A DNA stretch of 35,230 nt. It comes from Pseudoalteromonas fuliginea (GTDB lineage Bacteria > Pseudomonadota > Gammaproteobacteria > Enterobacterales > Alteromonadaceae). Made by a program: the position numbers and the translations under genes. This document shows, piece by piece, positions 8,890 to 17,547 of this stretch (within the stretch, counting starts at the first letter, position 1; the number at the start of each line of letters is the position of its first letter). The notes under the pieces were generated by a model, which was not told the origin of the DNA, did no database searches, and saw only the letters and a program-made list of their open reading frames with translations. The DNA lies in contig NZ_JJNZ01000005.1 of NCBI RefSeq assembly GCF_000690055.1, positions 1 to 35,230 of the forward strand. Reading direction: 5' to 3'.

Positions 8890-9852
8890 TTACTCTACAA
8901 GTAAAACCACTTTCCCTGCGTTTTCATTACGCTCTAAAATAGCATGGGCTTCGTTTGCGTCGCTCCAAGGCAATGTTTTATACAGGTTAAAGTCGTACTT
9001 TTTAGTGGCAATATCATTGTAAAAGCGTGCTACAAAGTCGTCGCGCACCTGGCGTTTAAACTCAATACTACGATTTCTAAGCGTTGAGGCATGAAACGAA
9101 ATACGCTTTTGTAAAAGCGCCGCAAAATCAACTTCTGCAAAACGTCCATCTAAAAATGCAAGCATTACAATTTGGCAATCCATGGCTGCAATAGCGGCAT
9201 TTTTATTTAAGTAACTACCCGAAACAGGATCTACAATTGCATTTGCTGTTAACTCATTTGCTTTCATATATTCTACAAAGTCGGTGGTTTTATAGTTAAT
9301 TGCATGATCGGCACCGAGCTCTTTTGCGTGTTGGCATTTGTCATCCGTACCAGCGGTAATAACCACGGTAGCACCTGCGCTTTTAGCCATTTGAATTGCT
9401 GCACCGCCTACGCCACTAGCACCTGCATGAATAAGCGCTGTTTGCCCTTTTTGTAATTTACCAAGCTCAAATAATGCGCCAAATGCCGTTAAATACACTT
9501 CGCTTATTGCGGCGCCCTCTGCCATTGTTACATCATCGGGTAATTCCATAAGTTGTTTTGCATCAACGGCTACATATTCGCTATAAGCACCACCTGAGCA
9601 CAACGTGAAAATACGCTTGTTTAGCCAGCTTTTATCTACATCTTTTCCAAGCTCAGTAACTGTACCTGCACACTCTAAACCTAAAATAGGACTATCTCCC
9701 GCAGGAGCCGGGTATTTACCTTGGCGCTGCATACTGTCTGCACGGTTTACACCTATTGCTGCAACTTTAACAAGTACTTCATGGCTCTTTAAAACCGGCT
9801 TTTCGGTTTCACTAAATGCAAGATTACCATCTTCATGAGAAATATATTTCAT
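8890..9852 (-). CDS. NAD(P)H-quinone oxidoreductase / zinc-type alcohol dehydrogenase-like protein (PIG3 group)
   Basis: Medium-chain dehydrogenase/reductase of 320 residues. The N-terminal GroES-like domain contains GVNRADSMQRQGKYPAP, typical of the QOR/PIG3 branch without zinc ligands. The Rossmann domain has a glycine-rich AGASGVGGAAIQMAKSAGA near 143-161, in place of the zinc-ADH pattern. The likely role is NADPH-dependent reduction of quinones or other electrophiles in the cytoplasm; the substrate cannot be read from sequence. A strong GGAG site lies seven bases before the ATG. It follows aceK on the same strand after 64 bases. Confidence 0.85.
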   Translation of the reverse strand: MKYISHEDGNLAFSETEKPVLKSHEVLVKVAAIGVNRADSMQRQGKYPAPAGDSPILGLECAGTVTELGKDVDKSWLNKRIFTLCSGGAYSEYVAVDAKQLMELPDDVTMAEGAAISEVYLTAFGALFELGKLQKGQTALIHAGASGVGGAAIQMAKSAGATVVITAGTDDKCQHAKELGADHAINYKTTDFVEYMKANELTANAIVDPVSGSYLNKNAAIAAMDCQIVMLAFLDGRFAEVDFAALLQKRISFHASTLRNRSIEFKRQVRDDFVARFYNDIATKKYDFNLYKTLPWSDANEAHAILERNENAGKVVLLVE

Positions 9853-9916
9853 TGTTGCTCCAAGTTTAAAAACTGTAATAACATATAGATGGGGATGAAC
9901 ACAGATTCAAACAACC

Positions 9917-11689
9917 TCAAAAGCGCCAACTTTGTTTATAAGGGTAAACATCAGGTAAATAACCGGCTTTTACTTGTTGCTGACACTCTTGCCAAAATGT
10001 CGCTAAAAACAAGTTACTGTGCTCATTATTAAAATAGTTAAACGCAATATCATTGGCACTAAAAAACACCTTAAATTGGCTCGGAAATATATCGTTTTCA
10101 GCTATATCAAAATACGAGTTACTACTTAGCTCTTCAAGTGCATTTTGGGTTTGTGGCACCTCTCTAAAGTTGCAATCGGTAAGCGGGCAAATTTCGTCAA
10201 AGTCGTAAAACACCACTCGCCCCCATCGCGTTACGCCAAAGTTTTTCATTAGCATATCGCCCGGAAATATATTAGCGCCCGCTAACTCTTTAATTGCTTT
10301 ACCGTAGTCATGCATCACACTCTCTAAGGTTTTGTTATCGCATTGGTTAATATATAAATTAAGCGGGGTCATTTTACGCTCAACATAAACGTGCTTTAAA
10401 ATGAGTGCCTTGCCAGATATAACCATGCTGCTACCAATTTGGCTTTTCATCTGCTCAAGAAGTTCATCACTAAAACGGCTTAAATCAAACGCTAAATATC
10501 TAAATTCGTGTGTGTCTACCAAACGACCAACCCTATCGGCTTGTTTTACAAAGTTATACTTTTCTTTGACTTGTGCTTTGGTGGCTGTTTTTGGCGCACT
10601 AAATTTGTCTTTAATTACTTTATAAACGTAATCTAGCCCTTCAATAGTAAATACCAGCATTACCATACCCGGCGTACCTGGCGCTTTAACATACTTAAAG
10701 TTGGCTGGGCTATTTTTAGTCGTATCGACCTTATGCCGATAAAACTCAGTTTTGGCGTGCTTTATAAAGCCAATGGCGTTAAATAACTCAAAGCGTTGTT
10801 TGTGTGGCATTAACACACTTAAGTAATCTACATAACGAGCGGGTTTATCGGTATCAACCATAAAATAGGTGCGTGCAAAACCAAATAATAAACTTAATTG
10901 ATCGGCGCCCATCATTACAGCATCAAGCTTTAGTCCCTCATCGGTATTTAAAATAGCGATAGCAAAAGGCATATTGTCGCCATTTTTAGCAATGCAGCGC
11001 CCAATTAAATAACAGGCTTTGTTTCTAAAAAATAATGAGTTAGCGTATTCAATATACCCGTCGTTTAAATTTATAAGTTCGTACACCTGTTTGCATTGCT
11101 GCTTAGCGCCTTGCATTAACGTACTTTGTAATGTGGCTACATCATGCTCTAACTGACTAAATGGCACTCTAAATATTTGATTAGTAATAAGCGTTTTAAC
11201 GGCGTTATTAAACCCATTATTTAGCGATACCCTGCTCACTAAGCTTTCATAAGAGCGTGGCTCACTACGATACTTTGCTTTTAATACAAACAAATGCACA
11301 GTACGAATTTTTTTATCGTCCCAAATTGCCCCAAACGTTGAATTAAAAAAAGTATGCGCAATAGGTTTATTTTCGTGATTTTGTACCATATCGCCGTAAA
11401 TATTTTTAGCTAACTGCCACGTTTGCGGGCAAGTAAGCTCAGCATAAGCGATAACTCTCACGGCTTCACTCACGTTTTTCACTTCGCGCTCGTAAACCTG
11501 TAAACGCTCACGCATAGCACTTTGCACACTGTGGTACTGTCGTTGTTCAAAACGGCTTTGCGCACCCAGTGTAATATTTAAAAATTGCGAAAACATCGCC
11601 TCAAATCCAGCAAAAACAGATCGTGCAAGCTTGCTGGCAATAACGTTTTGCAGCGTATTATTAGATTGATTTGTTGGCCTATTTTGCAT
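9917..11689 (-). CDS. aceK: Isocitrate dehydrogenase kinase/phosphatase
   Basis: Bifunctional enzyme that phosphorylates and dephosphorylates isocitrate dehydrogenase at the TCA/glyoxylate branch point. It has 590 residues (E. coli about 578). The C-terminal kinase-like domain shows the nucleotide loop APGTPGMVMLVF and the following VYKVIKDKF lysine, then GDMLMKNFGV and YDFDEI, which carry the catalytic/metal Asn and Asp residues. The N-terminal regulatory half is also full length. No aceA or aceB is adjacent, unlike the enterobacterial aceBAK operon. A LysR gene is divergent (117 bases), and a candidate substrate gene, icd, lies about 2.7 kb away. Confidence 0.94.
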   Translation of the reverse strand: MQNRPTNQSNNTLQNVIASKLARSVFAGFEAMFSQFLNITLGAQSRFEQRQYHSVQSAMRERLQVYEREVKNVSEAVRVIAYAELTCPQTWQLAKNIYGDMVQNHENKPIAHTFFNSTFGAIWDDKKIRTVHLFVLKAKYRSEPRSYESLVSRVSLNNGFNNAVKTLITNQIFRVPFSQLEHDVATLQSTLMQGAKQQCKQVYELINLNDGYIEYANSLFFRNKACYLIGRCIAKNGDNMPFAIAILNTDEGLKLDAVMMGADQLSLLFGFARTYFMVDTDKPARYVDYLSVLMPHKQRFELFNAIGFIKHAKTEFYRHKVDTTKNSPANFKYVKAPGTPGMVMLVFTIEGLDYVYKVIKDKFSAPKTATKAQVKEKYNFVKQADRVGRLVDTHEFRYLAFDLSRFSDELLEQMKSQIGSSMVISGKALILKHVYVERKMTPLNLYINQCDNKTLESVMHDYGKAIKELAGANIFPGDMLMKNFGVTRWGRVVFYDFDEICPLTDCNFREVPQTQNALEELSSNSYFDIAENDIFPSQFKVFFSANDIAFNYFNNEHSNLFLATFWQECQQQVKAGYLPDVYPYKQSWRF

Positions 11690-11806
11690 AAATACAGCAC
11701 TTATATTGATGCCAGTTATGGCGGTTATTTTTTATTAATTGTTTACACCTTAGCAAGCAGGCTTTAATTTAGATAATTAATAAACCATATAAATAGAATT
11801 GATTCT

Positions 11807-12754
11807 ATGAATATAAGAAACGTCGATCTTAACCTTCTCGTTTACTTAAATGTACTCATCGATGAAAAAAGTGTGTCGAAAGCTGCGAATAAACTCGCGC
11901 TTACGCAACCGGCTATGAGTAATGCGCTAAAACGTTTGCGCGATTTATTTGACGACCCGCTACTTGTGCGTGCCGCAGGCTCTATGACGCCAACGGCAAA
12001 GGCACTTGCATTAAAGCCTGAAGTTGAGGCCCTATTAAAAATGGCCGAAGCAATTACGCAGCCTAGTGAGCAATTTAACCCTACAACGGCTGAAGTTACG
12101 TTTAGAATAATGGCAAACGACTACATAGAGTCGACCCTAATAGCCCCTTTTATAACGGCGCAGCTTAGTAAAAACCCCGGTATTAATTTTGATGTGTTAA
12201 GTCCAAGCGACGTAAACCTACAAGATATGGAAAAAGGCACTATAGATTTAGCAATAAATCGCTTTAATGGTTTGCCACGCTCGTTTCATCAAGCCAGTGT
12301 TTGGCGAGATAACTACTGTTGTTTAACCCATCCTAAAAATACATTTTTACAACAATCAGGGTTAGACGACTACTTAAAAAAAGAGCATATTTGGGTAAAT
12401 CGTGCCGGCTGGGGGCCTGAAGCCGCTGTTACTAATAAATCAGGAAAGCAAAAATTAGGCTGGGTAGATGAAGCGCTTTGGCAACTAGAACAAACCCGTA
12501 AAATACGTGTTTTTACTCGCCACTACATGGTCGCAAGCCTGCTTTGCCAATCAGAGCAACTTATTGCCACCCTACCGCGCAGGCAAGCTAAGTTATTAAC
12601 CTCTCATACTGATTTAGTAATCAGCCCTGTACCATTTCAAATAGTGCCCATTGAAGTGAAAATGATATGGAGCCCACTGCTGCACCACGCCCCTGCACAC
12701 CAATGGTTAAGACGTGAGTTATTAGCGTTTGCTAAAACGATTGCAGATAGATAA
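11807..12754 (+). CDS. LysR family transcriptional regulator
   Basis: A 315-residue regulator with an N-terminal winged helix-turn-helix (about 4-63; NKLALTQPAMSNALKRLRDLF is typical) and a periplasmic-binding-like effector domain from about 90 to 300. The pattern DLNLLVYLNVLIDEKSVSKAA groups it with NodD/LeuO-type LysR proteins. It is divergent from aceK, so control of aceK is possible, but the inducer is unknown. No strong Shine-Dalgarno sequence is seen before the ATG. The start was chosen because the HTH begins at the expected distance. Confidence 0.88.
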   Translation: MNIRNVDLNLLVYLNVLIDEKSVSKAANKLALTQPAMSNALKRLRDLFDDPLLVRAAGSMTPTAKALALKPEVEALLKMAEAITQPSEQFNPTTAEVTFRIMANDYIESTLIAPFITAQLSKNPGINFDVLSPSDVNLQDMEKGTIDLAINRFNGLPRSFHQASVWRDNYCCLTHPKNTFLQQSGLDDYLKKEHIWVNRAGWGPEAAVTNKSGKQKLGWVDEALWQLEQTRKIRVFTRHYMVASLLCQSEQLIATLPRRQAKLLTSHTDLVISPVPFQIVPIEVKMIWSPLLHHAPAHQWLRRELLAFAKTIADR

Positions 12755-12836
12755 ATTATTATTTTCATCACATCAAGCACCAGGTATTTTACTATCGCGT
12801 ATAATGTCCAAGCTTTACTTTCATTAGAAGAATATA

Positions 12837-13286
12837 ATGATAAACAAACTTAATAATAAGAATAACGATACTGCAAATATAATTTTTGCTGTCTTTCAAA
12901 AATCCTATGCTATAGAGGCTAAACTGATCGGCGCGCATAACTTTCCTCCTTTAGCGCGTAATATTAAAGGTATAAAAAAGTCAGAAACAACTTTTTATGG
13001 CTACAGCGAAAATGAATGTTTAGCAGCCGTTATTGAAGTAGATACAAACAACGAGTGTTTAGATATTTGTAGTTTAACCGTTGTTCCTAATCATTTTAAA
13101 AAAGGTATCGCAAGTAAGCTAATAAGTTATGTTTTAGCAATGAGTGATTTATCTCATGCAATAGTGGAGACTGCGGTTGCTAATACTCCTGCAATAAATT
13201 TATATAAAAAGCATGGCTTCGTGGAATTTAAAAGATGGACTCCTTCACATGGTATTGAAAAGCTGGCTATGTCGGTCGTAATTTAA
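12837..13286 (+). CDS. GNAT family N-acetyltransferase
   Basis: A 149-residue acetyltransferase. The acetyl-CoA-binding motif A is visible in VVPNHFKKGIASKLISYVL (about 82-100), and the C-terminal motif B in NTPAINLYKKHGFVEFKRW (about 120-138). The substrate cannot be inferred. AGAAG lies six bases before the ATG. It follows the LysR gene after 82 bases and is followed by a small membrane-protein gene after 29 bases, so the last two may be cotranscribed. Confidence 0.83.
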   Translation: MINKLNNKNNDTANIIFAVFQKSYAIEAKLIGAHNFPPLARNIKGIKKSETTFYGYSENECLAAVIEVDTNNECLDICSLTVVPNHFKKGIASKLISYVLAMSDLSHAIVETAVANTPAINLYKKHGFVEFKRWTPSHGIEKLAMSVVI

Positions 13287-13315
13287 ATCAGTATTTCAAA
13301 ATAGGTAATTTACAA

Positions 13316-13522
13316 ATGGATAGTGCATCAATAATTGCGTGGAGTGTTTTGTTTGGTGGCATTGGTATTGGCTACCTTACTTACGGGCGAAGAAAAAAAG
13401 CCGTAGTACCACTTTGTATTGGTTTATCGCTATTGGTATTTCCGTATTTTATGAGCAGTGTTAGCATGCTGTTGATTGTAGGCGCTATTTTAGTGGCTAT
13501 TCCCTACTTTATTAAAATTTAA
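13316..13522 (+). CDS. Small inner-membrane protein, function unknown
   Basis: A 68-residue hydrophobic protein with about three predicted membrane segments (roughly 5-23, 29-45 and 48-66) and a basic loop, GRRKKA, after the first, which should face the cytoplasm. An AGGT lies upstream of the ATG. Similar short membrane proteins occur in related bacteria as hypothetical proteins, from memory. No motif suggests a transport or enzyme role. It is the last gene before a 411-base gap. Confidence 0.7.
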   Translation: MDSASIIAWSVLFGGIGIGYLTYGRRKKAVVPLCIGLSLLVFPYFMSSVSMLLIVGAILVAIPYFIKI

Positions 13523-13555
13523 CATTACTATTGTTACGACTAAATAAAATACACG

Positions 13556-13610
13556 CGAAAAATAAAAAGCGCCGTGGTATTCAACTTTGGGAAAATACCA
13601 TGGCGCTTTT
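13556..13610 (-). terminator. Strong intrinsic terminator, better oriented for the minus strand
   Basis: A 17-bp stem (13565-13581 with 13594-13610, one G:T) closes a 12-base loop. On the minus strand it is followed by TTTTTATTTTT, an excellent U-tract. On the plus strand only four T precede GG. It can still serve the upstream plus-strand genes, but the orientation suggests a minus-strand transcript. Confidence 0.8.
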
Positions 13611-13933
13611 GGAAATCGTCGATATAGGAGTCTACCTACAGTGTATGATTAGCAAGCTTAGTACCAACTTCATAAAAAAATTAAAATTCAATAAAAACAA
13701 TTAACTAATAGTCCATCTTTATTCCTCAATGACTCCCCTTGTTCCAGTTTTGTGCACGTTTTTACCACTCTGCACCAAATTAATTAGTATAATTTAGGTA
13801 TGTTTTCTATTTTTTATTTAGTTTTAAAACTTACTATTGATGAAATCAATATCAGTTATTGAAAACAACAATTTCATTAATAATACACTTAGCGCTAGAG
13901 TGAAGTTAAGCCAACAAACTAAGAGTAATAATT
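13611..13933. other. AT-rich intergenic region, candidate minus-strand small RNA
   Basis: No convincing gene. On the minus strand, a TATACT -10-like hexamer at 13786-13791 lies upstream of the minus-strand terminator at 13556-13610, so a transcript of about 225 bases is possible. It would contain a well-formed ribosome site (TTGAGGAA) followed by a three-codon frame, Met-Asp-Tyr-stop, near 13710. On the plus strand, TATAAT at 13788-13793 could serve the next gene but lacks a good -35. Confidence 0.3.
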
Positions 13934-14365
13934 ATGACAACATCAAGCTTCACACAACAAGACGGGTTATTTATTGATGCTAATTTACATCAGTTTATTG
14001 AAGAGCAGTTATGCACTAAAGCTAACACCACTGAGACTTATCAAGCATTAGCTACTTTAGTTGATGAGTTTGGTTGTAAATGTCGTAAAACAAAACATCA
14101 GCCAGATGATGTATTAGAAGTAGATACATTATTAAACGCATACCAACTTAAAAACCACCCGCTTTGCCATGTTGATGCGCAAACGACAGAAGCTGTTTTA
14201 GATGAATATTGCTGCCAGGTTCCTGCAATTATTGTTGTCGCACTAATGGATACGCTTAGCGGTACACAATGCGATGAACCTCAAGCACATGATATTTACC
14301 ATCGTGCAGCGCAGTTAACCAACCGCCCTTGTATGCACAGAGTAAAAACTGCCTCAGCAGCTTAA
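13934..14365 (+). CDS. Hypothetical Cys/His-rich protein
   Basis: I do not recognise this 143-residue protein. It is acidic, soluble-looking and without signal peptide, and has eight cysteines (27, 48, 50, 78, 93, 94, 113, 133) and seven histidines. They include a CKC at 48-50, a CCQ at 93-95 and an LCH at 77-79, so metal binding or disulfide/redox chemistry is possible. AAGAG precedes the ATG at good spacing. It converges with icd, 12 bases apart. Codon use does not stand out from its neighbours by eye. Confidence 0.65.
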   Translation: MTTSSFTQQDGLFIDANLHQFIEEQLCTKANTTETYQALATLVDEFGCKCRKTKHQPDDVLEVDTLLNAYQLKNHPLCHVDAQTTEAVLDEYCCQVPAIIVVALMDTLSGTQCDEPQAHDIYHRAAQLTNRPCMHRVKTASAA

Positions 14366-14377
14366 TAATGAATGTGT

Positions 14378-15646
14378 TTAAAAGTGCTCGATAACCTTCT
14401 TTGCAAAGCCAGTACAAGTTAAGGTTGTCGAGTTATGAATACTTGAGTTATCGCTCTGCTCTTGCGCTAAATCAAAGGTTACTTCACCACTTTTAAATGT
14501 TTGCTCTAACGCACTTTCTATCAGTAATGCGGCCTCCTCCCATCCCATAAATTTAAGCATTAATACCGCACTTAAAATACTACTGCTGGGGTTTGCTTTA
14601 TTTTGCCCTGCTATACGTTCAAACGTGCCGTGTGTGGGCTCAAAAAATGCAACATCATTATTTAAATTAGCTGCGGGCATTATGCCAACACCACCAACTT
14701 GTGCGCTTAGCATATCCGCTAAAAAGTCGCCGTTTTGGTTAGTCGTCACCACTACATCAAATTGCTCTGGATGCATTAAACATTGTTGCAGCATGTTGTC
14801 AGCTATGACTTCTTTCATAATTAAGGGCGCTTGGTGTCCTCGCTCTATTTGCAGCCAACGCCCATTTTCATGTGCGGTGGCATTAAACTCGCTTTGTGCA
14901 AGTGCAAACCCCCAACGCTTAAATGCCCCGTCGGTAAATTTAAGTACATTGCCTTTGTGCACTAGTGTTAAGGATTCACTATCGTTTTTAAGCGCATACT
15001 TAATTGCAAAGCGCATTAGTCGCTCAGAGCCTTCTTTGGATATATTTTTAATGCCAATACCGCACTCTTGTGTAAACCTTAAGCGCGTTACCCCCATTTC
15101 TTCGCATAAAAAGTCGAGCATTTTTTCGCTTTCTACACTGCCTGCTTGCCATTCAATACCTGAATACACATCCTCGCTGCTGTCGCGCAGCACGGTTATG
15201 TTTGTTAAAAAAGGATTTTTTAAAGGAGAAGGGAGTGCACTAAAGCCTTTTATAGTGCGCATATTTACAAACAAATCCATTTCTTGCCTGAGGGCTACAT
15301 TGAGTGAGCGAAAGCCACCACCCAGCGGCGTTGTTAACGGCCCTTTTATGGCAATTTTACAGGCGCGTACTGCGTTAATTGTTTCTTGTGGAAACCAGTC
15401 ACCGTCATACAGTTTTGCGGCTTGCTCGCCGTTATAAACCTGCATCCAATGTATTTTTCGAGCGTTTTTGTAACAATGTTCAATTGCACTATCAACAACG
15501 TGGCGCATTACCGGCATGATATCTAAACCCACGCCATCGCCATCAATATAAGCAATGATAGGTTCTAACGGAATTTGCCACTGTCCGTATTGGTCTATCG
15601 TGATATTTTGACCTTGCGTTGGCACATTTATATATTGGTACTGCAT
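14378..15646 (-). CDS. icd: Isocitrate dehydrogenase, divergent homodimeric type
   Basis: Oxidative decarboxylation of isocitrate to 2-oxoglutarate in the TCA cycle. Numbering here starts at the upstream GTG at 15655 (425 residues); I prefer the ATG at 15646 (422 residues) because AGG lies eight bases before it. The substrate residues of E. coli Icd are kept: S117 (Ec S113, the AceK target), N119, R123, R133, R157, Y164, K234, D286, D310, D314. The cofactor pocket differs: R347, I348, A354, F394 and Q398 stand where E. coli has K344, Y345, V351, Y391 and R395. NADP preference is therefore uncertain. The gene is not linked to other TCA genes except aceK nearby. Confidence 0.88.
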   Translation of the reverse strand: MQYQYINVPTQGQNITIDQYGQWQIPLEPIIAYIDGDGVGLDIMPVMRHVVDSAIEHCYKNARKIHWMQVYNGEQAAKLYDGDWFPQETINAVRACKIAIKGPLTTPLGGGFRSLNVALRQEMDLFVNMRTIKGFSALPSPLKNPFLTNITVLRDSSEDVYSGIEWQAGSVESEKMLDFLCEEMGVTRLRFTQECGIGIKNISKEGSERLMRFAIKYALKNDSESLTLVHKGNVLKFTDGAFKRWGFALAQSEFNATAHENGRWLQIERGHQAPLIMKEVIADNMLQQCLMHPEQFDVVVTTNQNGDFLADMLSAQVGGVGIMPAANLNNDVAFFEPTHGTFERIAGQNKANPSSSILSAVLMLKFMGWEEAALLIESALEQTFKSGEVTFDLAQEQSDNSSIHNSTTLTCTGFAKKVIEHF

Positions 15647-15833
15647 TGCTAACACCTACAAAGGTTCTATAAATATGATTAAAGCATGCTAATTAAGGCG
15701 TGTCTGTATTTGTACTTTTATAGTTACTATCATTTAAAAAAATAACAAATTAACTGTGACTATTTACGTCATGGGTTGGTCTTGTTTAATTAGCCTTACC
15801 GTATTAGCTATTAAATTACAGTGGAACACTTTA

Positions 15834-16637
15834 ATGAAACTCTTTTTTATATTGCTACTATCAATCAACTCGTTTAAAACGTTAGCCGTTGAGGTAGTAA
15901 TACACAACCTCAATTCACTCTCAAGTAGTGGTCAAAGGACGGTGTCTACTTGGGTGAATCAAAGTGTTGAAAAAACACAAAATACGTTAGGGCCTCTAAA
16001 ACAAAGTACCTTACCTATTTATTTAAAACCGCAATATTTTGCTTTTGAGCCAGTACCTTGGGCTACTGTAAAGCGAAATAATCCCGATGGGCTAGAACTA
16101 CATATAGATCGTTACGCCAGTTTAAAAGCATTCACTAAAGATTGGACGCTATACCATGAACTTTCACATTTATATTTGCCGCTATTTCCCTACTCCGGTT
16201 TTTGGCTAAGCGAGGGTTTTGCCAGTTATATGCAAAACGTAATAATGCGTGACAGCGGTATAATCACCCAGCCGCAGTTTGTACAACGCTTAAATGCAGG
16301 GTTTGATCGTGCCCGCCTGCAAACCAAAACTAAAACACAGCCACTTAATAAGCTCTCTGCCGATATGTGGAAACAACGTGCTCAGCAACGTGTTTACTGG
16401 ACAGGCGCAGCTTTTTTTGCCCAAGCAGATCTAGCATTGCAAAAACAAGGGCAAACTTTGGCAAGTGTTATAAAGGCGTATCAATTATGCTGTAGGCCAG
16501 CACGCTCAAACGCTAAAATGTTTATAAAAGAGCTTGATAAACAATCTAGAAGCAGTGTTTTTTCTACTCTATACGCACAATACAATAACCGCACTGACTT
16601 TCCTAATATTACAAAAGCGCAAATTAATCAGCTATAA
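15834..16637 (+). CDS. Exported HExxH peptidase-like protein
   Basis: From the ATG at 15834 the 267-residue protein starts with a clear signal peptide (MKLFFILLLSINSFKTLAVE), so this start is preferred over an in-frame ATG 78 bases upstream. HELSH at 108-112 and SEGF with E127 form a gluzincin (M1-like) zinc site. Conserved surroundings are LYHELSHLYLP and GFWLSEGFASYMQ. The full aminopeptidase domains are absent, so this is a short secreted or periplasmic relative of unknown substrate. Its last six bases overlap the end of the convergent hydrolase gene. Confidence 0.78.
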   Translation: MKLFFILLLSINSFKTLAVEVVIHNLNSLSSSGQRTVSTWVNQSVEKTQNTLGPLKQSTLPIYLKPQYFAFEPVPWATVKRNNPDGLELHIDRYASLKAFTKDWTLYHELSHLYLPLFPYSGFWLSEGFASYMQNVIMRDSGIITQPQFVQRLNAGFDRARLQTKTKTQPLNKLSADMWKQRAQQRVYWTGAAFFAQADLALQKQGQTLASVIKAYQLCCRPARSNAKMFIKELDKQSRSSVFSTLYAQYNNRTDFPNITKAQINQL

Positions 16638-17180
16638 CGCTACTTTTAAGTAATGGCTAAAATAGTTATACGCTTGCTCATTAAAATTGACTGAGTGCTC
16701 GTTCATAAAACCATGTAGGTAGTTTGTTTTATTACACTTTACTGCGGACTTATTATTTAAAATGGCTATCACTTCATCAACATTAAAATGTACCTCATGT
16801 TTAGGAAAAATAAACTCACAGGGTACGTTTGCATCTAATGCTAAATAATTACGAATTTGTGATGGGTAGAACCCTATTAGCTTTTTAAGGTGTGTATTGC
16901 CTGTTAATAACTGTGCGCGCCATGCTGCACTTGCCCCTGCGCTAAATGCGATACAAGTTGTTGGTGCTTGTAAATGCGCAAAACATTTTTGAAGTTTGTC
17001 GGTGTATTTATCATGCCCGCATTTCTGTATGAATTTATTGTAGTTATATTCTTCACTATCAATAGGTTGTAACTCATTATCATAAGGATCAATAACCGTT
17101 ACCTTAGTGTCAAACCCCTCTGTAAACTGCGTAAAAGCAGGTGTTAAACCAAAAATATCGCTCGCAATTAGGTAATTCAT
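16632..17180 (-). CDS. Alpha/beta hydrolase, dienelactone hydrolase-like
   Basis: A 182-residue cytoplasmic protein. The nucleophile elbow is AFSAGASAAWR with S80. An acid residue probably lies in IFPKHEVHFNVDEV near 124-137, and the catalytic histidine in YLHGFMNEHS near 154-163. HGF before the C-terminus is typical of the dienelactone hydrolase group. It is shorter than the usual 220-240 residues and the N-terminal strands look reduced. Substrate unknown. It overlaps the convergent peptidase-like gene by six bases. Confidence 0.72.
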   Translation of the reverse strand: MNYLIASDIFGLTPAFTQFTEGFDTKVTVIDPYDNELQPIDSEEYNYNKFIQKCGHDKYTDKLQKCFAHLQAPTTCIAFSAGASAAWRAQLLTGNTHLKKLIGFYPSQIRNYLALDANVPCEFIFPKHEVHFNVDEVIAILNNKSAVKCNKTNYLHGFMNEHSVNFNEQAYNYFSHYLKVAL

Positions 17181-17484
17181 ACTTATCCTTTAGTAAATAA
17201 AATTGGAGGCCATAGGCAGTTGATAAAATGTATTATAAATAAATATAAAAAATAGCTTGCACATAATATACATATAAGTTACCTTCCCTCTCTGGTTTAA
17301 AGAAACCGCCGCGGTTAACCATTTACCCTGATCCAGTAAGCCCCGCAAAACGTATATTTGAAAGCTAAGTTATTGTACGGCGAGAACCCCTTAAATAATA
17401 CCGAGATGAATTTTATTATCATCGCAAAAGTGTCATAAAGATCGTCAACACTGTAATGAAGCTAAACACAACATCGTTTATTTA
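17181..17484. other. Intergenic region with a GC-richer structured patch
   Basis: No gene found. Bases 17290-17400 are richer in G and C than their surroundings and contain a small hairpin (GGTTT, loop AAAG, AAACC at 17294-17307) and the palindromes CCGCGG and GGTTAACC. CTGG (17292-17295) and CCAG (17333-17336) could close it. I could not match it to any riboswitch or RNA family I know. Confidence 0.35.
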
Positions 17485-17512
17485 TTGACTGCACGAAGCT
17501 ATAAAATATAGC
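17485..17512 (+). promoter_or_regulatory. Probable sigma-70 promoter of the 55-residue gene
   Basis: TTGACT at 17485-17490 and TATAGC at 17507-17512, spacer 16, 35 bases before the ATG at 17548. Confidence 0.5.
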
Positions 17513-17547
17513 GCAGAATAAATAACAAGAATAAAGTGAGTTTTATT

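Noticed and set aside
13741..13780. NtrC or sigma-54 site (GTGCA words near 13751-13774)
   Set aside because: The half-sites are not correctly spaced or oriented, and the -24/-12 GG...GC pattern is absent.
14625..15437. 270-codon frame on the plus strand opposite icd
   Set aside because: It lies wholly antisense to a clear isocitrate dehydrogenase gene; its composition (Ser/Cys/Pro-rich) is typical of a shadow frame.
17290..17400. Cyclic-di-GMP, TPP or glycine riboswitch
   Set aside because: I compared the patch by eye on both strands with the consensus words of these classes, and the conserved cores are missing.
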